Positions 22,341-28,169 of a stretch of 28,169 nt of DNA are shown here, piece by piece; within the stretch, counting starts at the first letter, position 1; every line of letters starts with the position of its first letter. The notes under the pieces were generated by a model, which ran no database searches, was not told the DNA's origin, and saw only the letters and a program-made list of their open reading frames with translations. The stretch lies in NCBI GenBank assembly GCA_050263095.1, contig JBLNEW010000008.1, forward strand, positions 1 to 28,169, read 5' to 3'. The DNA comes from FEB-35 sp050263095. GTDB lineage: Bacteria; Desulfobacterota; Deferrimicrobia; Deferrimicrobiales; Deferrimicrobiaceae. Position numbers and translations under genes: made by a program.

Positions 22341-23912
22341 GTGGGAATTCCTTCTCGCATCGGGCTCTTCGCGATCCTGCTCGCGTCGATTGCGCTCGCC
22401 CCGGCCGGATGCGCCCCGAAGCTCCCGATCGACGAGGGGACACTGGTCATCGCCCTGCCGGGAACTCCTTCCGGAATCGACCCCCGGCTGGCGACGGACG
22501 CCTACGGCGAACAGGTCCTCCAGATGACGCATGCATTCCTGATCAAGCTGGACGCGTCGGGAAATCCCGTCCCGGACCTGGCTGAAACGTGGGAGGAGAA
22601 ATCGCCGACCGAGATCCTGTTCCGGCTTCGAAAGGGGGCGCGCTTCCATGACGGGCGCGAACTCACATCCGCCGACGTCCGTTACACGTTCGAATGGATT
22701 CTCGATCCGGGCAACCGCTCTCCCCACCGGGCCACCTACGAAAAAATCGAGAGGATAGAGACGCCCGATTCGCGGACGGTCGTATTCCGCCTGAAGGAGC
22801 CGTTCGCCCCGTTCCTCGTCGGGATGGCGCGCGGGATCGTGCCCGCGGGATCCGGAGCGCGCGGATACGCGCCCGTCCCGGGGGCGGGTCCCTACAAGGT
22901 GGACGATTTCCGGCCCGACGAAGCCGCCGCGCTGTCACGTTTCGACGGGTATTACGGCCGCCCCCCCGCGATCGCCAGGGTGATCGTGAAGTTCATTTCC
23001 GACAGCAACGTCCGGTTCCTCGAGCTGAAAAAAGGAAGCGTCAACTTCGTCCTGAACGGCGTGGACCCGGACCTTCTTCCCGCCGCCCTTGAGAACCCGA
23101 ACCTGGCGATGGAAGAGGCCCCGGGGAGCAACGTCTCGTACCTCGGGTTCAACCTCGGCGACAGGATCCTCTCGGATGCGCGGGTGCGCCGCGCGATAGC
23201 TCTCGCCATCGACCGCGAGGCGATAGTCCGCACCATTTGGAAGGGCCGCGCGGACCTCGCGGACTCGATTCTCGCGCCGGGCCTCTGGGCGCACGCCGGC
23301 GGCATCCCGCCGCTTCGGCGCGACCTTTCGGAGGCGATGCGGCTCCTTGACCTCGCCGGGTACCGCGATCCGGACGGCGGCGGCCCGCAGCCCCGCTTCA
23401 CGCTGACCTACAAAACATCGCAGAACGAGCTTCGCCGCCGCATCGCCGCCGTCATCCAGGAGCAGCTGCGGCAGGCCGGCATCGCGGTGGAGGTCCAGTC
23501 CCTCGAGTGGGGCGCCTTCTTTTCCGACGTGAAGAAGGGGAACTTCCAGCTTTACAGCCTGACATGGGTGGGGATCGCCGATCCCGACGTGTACCATTAC
23601 GCCTTCCACTCTTCCCAGGTCCCCCCGGAAGGAGCAAACCGGGGCCGGTACGCCGACGCCGAGATCGATCGCCTCCTCGAGGCCGGCCGCCGGGAGCTTT
23701 CGCGCCCGAGGCGCAAGGAAATCTATCGCAGGATCCAGCTTATCCTGTCGCGGGACCTGCCTGTCGTCCCCCTGTGGTGCAACCGCAACATACTGCTGCG
23801 GGACCGGCGGCTCGCGGGATTCGAGGTCACCCCGGGCGAAGACTACACGTCGGTAAAAGAGATGCGAATTGTTCCGGAGGGCGGGAACATCCCGGGGAGA
23901 GGCGCGCAGTGA
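22341..23912 (+). CDS. Peptide-type ABC transporter substrate-binding lipoprotein (SBP family 5)
   Basis: This 523-residue protein starts with a lipoprotein signal ending in LAPAGC, so C24 should be lipidated. The mature part follows the DppA/OppA fold: IALPGTPSGIDPRLATDAYG, then RLRKGARFHDGRELTSADVRYTFEW, and a C-terminal domain with IQLILSRDLPVVPLW. Family members bind peptides, nickel or other solutes; the ligand cannot be told. The GTG at 22341 is used because the nearby ATG at 22333 is out of frame; there is no ribosome site. The stop overlaps the permease GTG (GTGA). It heads a three-gene operon. Confidence 0.88.
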   Translation: MGIPSRIGLFAILLASIALAPAGCAPKLPIDEGTLVIALPGTPSGIDPRLATDAYGEQVLQMTHAFLIKLDASGNPVPDLAETWEEKSPTEILFRLRKGARFHDGRELTSADVRYTFEWILDPGNRSPHRATYEKIERIETPDSRTVVFRLKEPFAPFLVGMARGIVPAGSGARGYAPVPGAGPYKVDDFRPDEAAALSRFDGYYGRPPAIARVIVKFISDSNVRFLELKKGSVNFVLNGVDPDLLPAALENPNLAMEEAPGSNVSYLGFNLGDRILSDARVRRAIALAIDREAIVRTIWKGRADLADSILAPGLWAHAGGIPPLRRDLSEAMRLLDLAGYRDPDGGGPQPRFTLTYKTSQNELRRRIAAVIQEQLRQAGIAVEVQSLEWGAFFSDVKKGNFQLYSLTWVGIADPDVYHYAFHSSQVPPEGANRGRYADAEIDRLLEAGRRELSRPRRKEIYRRIQLILSRDLPVVPLWCNRNILLRDRRLAGFEVTPGEDYTSVKEMRIVPEGGNIPGRGAQ

Positions 23913-24829
23913 GAACTTACGTGCTCTCCCGCCTGGCGCAGCTCGTCCCGGTCGCGTTCGGCGTCGTCACGATAGTCTTCCTCCTGATCCACCTGATTCC
24001 GGGCGACCCCGTCGACATCATGCTGGGCGAAAGCGCGGTGGCCGCGCAGAAGGAAGAGCTTCGCCGGGAGCTCAAGCTCGACCGCCCCGTCGCGACCCAG
24101 TACGCCGAATATCTCCGGGGCCTGGCGACCGGCGACCTGGGCGTATCGTTCCGCAGCCGCGAGCCCGTTGCCCGCGAAATCCTCTCCCGGTTCCCCTCCA
24201 CCCTGCTGCTGGCCGCGGCTTCCATCCTAGTGGCGGTGCTGATCGCCTTCCCCCTGGGCGTGCTTTCGGCGATGCGCCAGCACACTTTCCTCGACCATCT
24301 GTCGGCGTTCATCGCGATGCTGGGGCTCTCCATGCCCAATTTCTGGCTCGGGCCGCTGTTGATACTGGTCTTCTCCATCCGGCTGGGGCTGTTCCCGGTG
24401 GCCGGGTACGGGACCGCCATGCATCTCGTCCTCCCGGCGATGACGATGGGGATGGGAATGGCGGCGATACTGATGCGGATGCTGCGGTCCTCGCTTCTGG
24501 ACGAGATCCGGCAGGAGTATGTCCGGGCGGCATCGGCGAAGGGACTCTCCCGCAGGGCGGCGGTCCTGCGCCACGCGCTCAGGAATTCGATGATCCCCGT
24601 GCTCACGGTCCTGGGGCTGCAGTTCGGGGCGCTGCTCTCCGGCAGCATAATCACCGAGACGATCTTCTCGTGGCCGGGTATCGGGCGCCTGACGGTCCAG
24701 GCCATCGACGCGAGGGACTACCCGCTCGTCCAGGGGTGCGTCCTTTTCATCGCCCTGTGCACGGTCGCCGTGAACCTTGCGACGGACCTGCTTTATTCCC
24801 GGCTGGACCCGAGGATCCGCCATGGTTGA
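23909..24829 (+). CDS. ABC transporter permease, DppB type
   Basis: The protein is 306 residues with about six membrane segments. The start is typical of DppB/OppB (YVLSRLAQLVPVAFGVVTIVF, then LIHLIPGDP), and the cytoplasmic coupling loop EYVRAASAKGLSRRAAVLRH contains the EAA-type motif that docks on the ATPase. The GTG at 23909 overlaps the receptor stop and follows GGAGAGG. It pairs with the DppC-type permease downstream to form the membrane pore. Confidence 0.9.
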   Translation: MRTYVLSRLAQLVPVAFGVVTIVFLLIHLIPGDPVDIMLGESAVAAQKEELRRELKLDRPVATQYAEYLRGLATGDLGVSFRSREPVAREILSRFPSTLLLAAASILVAVLIAFPLGVLSAMRQHTFLDHLSAFIAMLGLSMPNFWLGPLLILVFSIRLGLFPVAGYGTAMHLVLPAMTMGMGMAAILMRMLRSSLLDEIRQEYVRAASAKGLSRRAAVLRHALRNSMIPVLTVLGLQFGALLSGSIITETIFSWPGIGRLTVQAIDARDYPLVQGCVLFIALCTVAVNLATDLLYSRLDPRIRHG

Positions 24830-25673
24830 CGCGGGCTCCCGGAAAACGGTCGCCGCGCGGTTCTTGCGGCATCGCGGGGCGGTTGCCGGACTCGTCGCCG
24901 TGGCGGCGCTGCTGCTCGTCGCGCTGCTTGCGCCATGGCTCTCCCCGTTCGATCCCAACTCACAGGATCTGGATTCCGGGCTGTCCGGACCGTCGCCCTC
25001 CCACCTCCTGGGCCAGGACAAGCTGGGGCGGGACCTCCTCTCCCGCCTGATCCACGGCGCGCGCGTATCGGTCGCCGTCGGCCTGGGGACCGTTTCGATC
25101 TCTCTTGCGATCGGGCTCGTGGCGGGGGCCCTGTCCGGGTTCCTCGGCGGGAAGACCGACCACCTGTTCATGCGACTTGCCGACATACTGCTCGCGTTCC
25201 CCGGAATACTGCTGGCCATCGGGATCGCATCCGTGCTGGGGCCCTCCCTGCGCAACGTGCTGATCGCGCTATCCCTTCTCGGATGGGTAGGGTATGCGCG
25301 GCTGATACGGGGCCAGGTCCTTAAAGTGAAGGAGATGGAATTCGTGCAGTCCGCCCGCGCGGTCGGAAGCCCGCCGTTCAGGCTGCTCCTTGCGCACATC
25401 CTACCCAACGCCCTCTCCCCCATCATCGTGGAGGCTACGTTCGGGATCGCCCGCGCCATCGTCGCCGAGGCGGGATTGAGCTTCCTGGGGCTGGGCGTCG
25501 CGCCCCCGGCCCCGTCCTGGGGGGCGATGATAAACGAGGGGAGGCACTTTCTCTTCCTCGCCCCGCACATCGCCGCCGTTCCCGGCGTCGCGATCATGGC
25601 GGCCGTGATGGCGTTCAACTTCATCGGCGACGGCCTGCGGGACGCGATGGACTTGAGGGAAGAGATCCGGTGA
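24822..25673 (+). CDS. ABC transporter permease, DppC type
   Basis: The protein is 283 residues with about six membrane segments. An N-terminal cytoplasmic segment is followed by HLLGQDKLGRDLLSRLIHGAR, a DppC hallmark, then the EAA loop FVQSARAVGSPPFRLLLAH and AEAGLSFLGLGVAPPAPSWG. The ATG at 24822 overlaps the DppB stop by 8 bases. The operon ends here: the next gene runs the other way, so the DppD and DppF ATPases must be encoded elsewhere. Confidence 0.9.
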   Translation: MVDAGSRKTVAARFLRHRGAVAGLVAVAALLLVALLAPWLSPFDPNSQDLDSGLSGPSPSHLLGQDKLGRDLLSRLIHGARVSVAVGLGTVSISLAIGLVAGALSGFLGGKTDHLFMRLADILLAFPGILLAIGIASVLGPSLRNVLIALSLLGWVGYARLIRGQVLKVKEMEFVQSARAVGSPPFRLLLAHILPNALSPIIVEATFGIARAIVAEAGLSFLGLGVAPPAPSWGAMINEGRHFLFLAPHIAAVPGVAIMAAVMAFNFIGDGLRDAMDLREEIR

Positions 25674-25699
25674 GGGGTCGCGCGATCCGCGGGGCCTCA
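25671..25699. terminator. Possible bidirectional hairpin spanning two convergent stop codons
   Basis: TGAGG at 25671 and CCTCA ending at 25699 pair, with an inner CGCG/CGCG stem and a 5-base loop. The outer arms are exactly the stop codons of dppC-type and LOG genes. There is no T-run on either side, so termination strength would be low; the fold may be chance. Confidence 0.25.
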
Positions 25700-26671
25700 C
25701 GACGCTTCGCGGTTCAGGAAGTCGACGAGTGTCCGGAGCCGCCCGAAGCTCCTCCTGTTGAAGCGGAAGATCAGGCGGGGAAGCCCGGAAAGCTCCGGCT
25801 CGTCCTCCTCTCCCCGAAGGGCGGCCCCCGTGGCGAACGAGCCGGATTCGAGGATGTCGGCGAAGCTTTCGTCGATGCGCCGCAGGAGATCGTCGGGGAC
25901 CGGGATCCTGAGGCGGAGCACGAGTTCCTTGCCGACGTATCTCATGCTGTGGAAAACGCGGTAGAAGCCCAGGATCTCGTCGGCGGCTTCCCGGGCGTCG
26001 TCCGTGACGCGGAAAAACGAGAGGTCCTCAGGCGAGATCCAGCTCCGCCCCAGGAGGTGCCGCTTCACGAACTCCTTCCAGAGCCGCCAAAAATCGCCCC
26101 CCGGCTCGTCCACCAATACGACCGGGAACAGGCGGCTCTTCCCGGTCTGCAGGAGCGTCAGGACCTCGAACGATTCGTCCAGCGTCCCGAACCCGCCGGG
26201 GAAAAGCGCGACGCCGTCGGCTTCCTTCACGAACAGGAGCTTGCGGGTGAAGAAATACTTCACGTGGATGAGCTTCGCGTCGCCGGCGATCACCGGATTG
26301 TCGGGCTGCTCGAAGGGGAGCATGATGTTGATCCCCATGGCCATGTCCAGCCCCGCGCCGACGTGGGCCGCCTCCATGATCCCCTCCCCGCCGCCTGTGA
26401 TGACAAGCCAGCCGCGGCGCGCCATCTCCCTGCCGAAGGCTTCCGCCTGCCGGTACACCGGAGTTCCTGCGCGGCACCGCGCGGAGCCGAAGACCGTCAC
26501 TTTCCGGAGCCCGCGCAGCCCGGAGAAAACCCGGAACGAATACCTGAGCTCGCGCATGGCGCGCGTGAGTATCTTCAGGTCTCCGCGGTCCGCGCCGTCT
26601 TCCGCCAATCCCTCCACGGTCTGGCGCAGCTCGGCGAGAAGCTCCTCGGGCGATACCCTGCGGTTCGCCAT
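25697..26671 (-). CDS. LOG-family protein, long form
   Basis: This protein of about 324 residues has a LOG/lysine-decarboxylase-like Rossmann core (about 55-230) with TVFGSAR, ITGGGEGIMEA, the FFTRK segment and an intact PGGFGTLDE motif. A C-terminal extension of roughly 95 residues (YVGKELVLRLRIP onward) is typical of the longer LOG proteins of unknown substrate. Activity as a nucleotide phosphoribohydrolase is inferred from the family. The ATG at 26671 is favoured because GGGAGGGG directly precedes it, though the gap is short; 26698 has no ribosome site. It is divergent from the Tat-exported receptor gene. Confidence 0.82.
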   Translation of the reverse strand: MANRRVSPEELLAELRQTVEGLAEDGADRGDLKILTRAMRELRYSFRVFSGLRGLRKVTVFGSARCRAGTPVYRQAEAFGREMARRGWLVITGGGEGIMEAAHVGAGLDMAMGINIMLPFEQPDNPVIAGDAKLIHVKYFFTRKLLFVKEADGVALFPGGFGTLDESFEVLTLLQTGKSRLFPVVLVDEPGGDFWRLWKEFVKRHLLGRSWISPEDLSFFRVTDDAREAADEILGFYRVFHSMRYVGKELVLRLRIPVPDDLLRRIDESFADILESGSFATGAALRGEEDEPELSGLPRLIFRFNRRSFGRLRTLVDFLNREAS

Positions 26672-26784
26672 CCCCTCCCTTTTTCCTCCCATGCTCATTT
26701 GATGAGCGGCGGCGGCGGAACGGTCCTTCCTCGCCGGAATCGCGGCGCAGATCGCCGCCCTGCCTTAAAAAAATTCCGGAAATC

Positions 26785-26828
26785 TTGACACCCCTTCCTT
26801 CATCTGGTCTATTGAATTCGATATATCG
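26785..26828 (+). promoter_or_regulatory. Promoter and possible operator of the Tat-exported receptor gene
   Basis: TTGACA (26785-26790), a 17-base spacer and TCTATT (26808-26813) form a good sigma-70 promoter. The predicted start, near 26820, falls inside CGATATATCG (26819-26828), a perfect 10-base palindrome placed where a repressor would block initiation. The leader to the ATG at 26896 is about 75 bases. Confidence 0.6.
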
Positions 26829-26895
26829 GCGTCGTTTGATGCTTCTTTTCGTTGCTGTGACGGCCGCTAACTCATACCCAAAGGAAGGGGGCGTT

Positions 26896-28169
26896 ATGGG
26901 CAGGGCAAAACGACGGCTTATCTCAAGGCGTGATTTCCTCAAGGCGGCCGGGATAGGAGCGGCGGCGGCGGGGCTTGGTCCCGCGATCGCCCTTCCCGGG
27001 CGCAGCTACGCCCAGGCAAAGGAGCTTAAGATCCTTGTCTGGTCCCACTTCGTCCCCCGGTTCGACAAGGAATGGTTCGACAACTTCGCGAGAAATTGGG
27101 GAAAGGCGAACGGCGTGAACGTGACCGTGGACCACATAGGGCTCGCCGAGATCCCCTCCCGCACGGCCGCCGAAATCTCGGCGGGTCAGGGGCACGACCT
27201 GATCGAGTGGATCGCCCCGCCGTCCCAGTTCGAGCCCAGCGTGCTCGACCTTGGCGACGTGGTGAATGAGGCGGAGAAGAGGTTCGGCAAGCAGCACCCC
27301 TTGTGCAAAAGGAGCTCGTACAATCCGAACACAAAGAAGTTCTACAGTTTCTGCCACGGCTGGACGATCGATCCGGGTTGCTACAGGAAAAGCCTGTGGG
27401 AGAAGGCCGGCAAGGGATCCGGCCCCTCGACCTGGGAGGACCTGATCACTTACGGCGGCAAGATCAAGAAGGACCAGGGCATACAGCTGGGCATCGGCCT
27501 GTCGCAGGAGCTCGATTCCAACATGGCGGGGCGGGCGCTGATGTGGTCGTACGACACGGGCGTCCAGGACGCGAACGAGAACGTAGTCATCAACAATCCG
27601 AAAACCGTGGAAGCGGTCAATTACATGTCGCGCCTCTACCAGGCGGCGATGGTTCCCGAGGTTTTCGCGTGGACTGCCGTGTCCAACAACCAGGCCCTGA
27701 TCGCCGGGCGGGCTTCCTACATCCTCAACTCCATCTCGGCCTACCGCTCGGCCCAGAAGGAAGTCCCGGAGATCGCCAAGGACATATTCTTCACCCCCGC
27801 CCTCAAGGGGCCCCGCGGAACCGGGTGGAGCTGCGAGCACGTCATATACAACTACATAGTTCCCAAGTATTCGAAAAACGTCGACACGGCGAAGAAGTTC
27901 CTCCTGGCGCTGGTGGAGAACTACGACCAGGCGATGTACGCGAGCGAGCTTTACAACTCTCCCGCCTTCTTCGACACCCCCATCCCGTCAGGCAACCGCG
28001 GATACGCCCCGGTCAAGGGCGCAAAAAAGCTGCGCGACCTGAACAACGCGTGGTTCGAGAACGATCCCTTCGCGCTGCCCGGCGAAGCCAAGGGCAAGCT
28101 CGCCGTACTGAAGGACGCAGAGAAGTGGAGCACCAACGTGGGGCATCCGGGCCCTGCAAGCCCGGCGGT
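26896..28169 (+). CDS. Tat-exported extracellular solute-binding protein (partial, runs off the window)
   Basis: At least 424 residues are present with no stop before the edge. The N-terminus carries a twin-arginine signal, SRRDFLKAAG (RR at 11-12), a weakly hydrophobic Ala/Gly-rich core and a cleavage site near SYA-QA (residue 39). The mature part begins KELKILVWSHFVP and contains a TWEDLITYGGKIKK segment and AVSNNQALIAGRASYILNS, as in sugar/polyamine-type (SBP family 1) receptors. Export by Tat implies folding in the cytoplasm, perhaps with a cofactor or tight ligand; that is inference. The ATG follows AAGGAAGGGG. Permease genes would be expected just beyond the window. Confidence 0.88.
   Translation, partial: MGRAKRRLISRRDFLKAAGIGAAAAGLGPAIALPGRSYAQAKELKILVWSHFVPRFDKEWFDNFARNWGKANGVNVTVDHIGLAEIPSRTAAEISAGQGHDLIEWIAPPSQFEPSVLDLGDVVNEAEKRFGKQHPLCKRSSYNPNTKKFYSFCHGWTIDPGCYRKSLWEKAGKGSGPSTWEDLITYGGKIKKDQGIQLGIGLSQELDSNMAGRALMWSYDTGVQDANENVVINNPKTVEAVNYMSRLYQAAMVPEVFAWTAVSNNQALIAGRASYILNSISAYRSAQKEVPEIAKDIFFTPALKGPRGTGWSCEHVIYNYIVPKYSKNVDTAKKFLLALVENYDQAMYASELYNSPAFFDTPIPSGNRGYAPVKGAKKLRDLNNAWFENDPFALPGEAKGKLAVLKDAEKWSTNVGHPGPASPA

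Noticed and set aside
20030..22585. Very long open frame on the plus strand, antisense to ccsA, hemA and hemC
   Set aside because: It mirrors real, well-recognised genes. Long antisense frames are common in high-GC DNA, and its translation is low-complexity and His/Arg/Asp-rich with no domain.
26742..26758. GCGGCG/CGCCGC hairpin near an A-run in the LOG/receptor spacer
   Set aside because: The A-run follows on the plus strand, and the T-run precedes it on the minus strand, so it has the wrong polarity for an intrinsic terminator in either direction.

Overview
The window is GC-rich bacterial DNA (roughly 65% by eye), densely packed, with many overlapping start and stop codons and several GTG and TTG starts. 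The gene content fits an anaerobic or microaerophilic, menaquinone-using Gram-negative lineage of the Desulfobacterota/former Deltaproteobacteria type. It has ccsA-hemA-hemC-hemD-hemB order, MenG, an E. coli-type CysK, lipoproteins and a Tat substrate. The taxonomic assignment is an inference from gene order and protein character. No rRNA, tRNA or CRISPR array was seen.

Layout. 1-108: the edge of an insertion sequence with the first 14 codons of a transposase. 225-3695 (+): a tandem-HD HD-GYP protein, a DinB-fold protein, an APH-fold kinase and a divergent APS-kinase-like protein. 3690-4232 (-) and 4275-6137 (+): a macro-domain hydrolase divergent from a DUF1992 protein and a CCA-type tRNA nucleotidyltransferase, with a symmetric promoter-like palindrome between them. 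6055-8507: a candidate 54-residue membrane protein, a small lipoprotein, and a large FecR/DUF6600-type envelope protein with an RGG-rich tail. 8697-10396: menG and cysK, convergent. 10509-11885: a LOG-family protein and an AbiJ-like protein, convergent. 11922-12417: a WxPG-repeat secreted protein with a very good intrinsic terminator.

12538-22252 (-) is one colinear block of eleven genes: ccsA, hemA, hemC, hemD, hemB, a DUF4177 protein, an RDD membrane protein, polA, an ECF sigma factor, its zinc-finger anti-sigma factor and a small secreted protein. Most junctions overlap or are separated by a few bases. The first five genes make uroporphyrinogen III from glutamyl-tRNA and mature c-type cytochromes; the last three form a sigma/anti-sigma/envelope-protein set.

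22341-25673 (+) is a peptide-type ABC importer (lipoprotein receptor plus two permeases) with no ATPase gene beside it. 25697-26671 (-) is a second, longer LOG protein. 26896 to the window edge (+) is a Tat-exported solute-binding protein, probably the first gene of another transporter operon.

The most distinctive signals are: (1) five operon-leading genes that lack a Shine-Dalgarno each have a TANNNT -10-like hexamer 6-8 bases before the start codon, which suggests leaderless transcription; (2) a 12-base palindrome that forms an extended -10 on both strands between the macro-domain and DUF1992 genes; (3) a DNA polymerase I whose proofreading motifs are degraded; (4) an orphan AbiJ-like gene; (5) a kinase pair whose separate genes resemble known fused proteins. 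None of these is shown to be a new system; they are the best leads.
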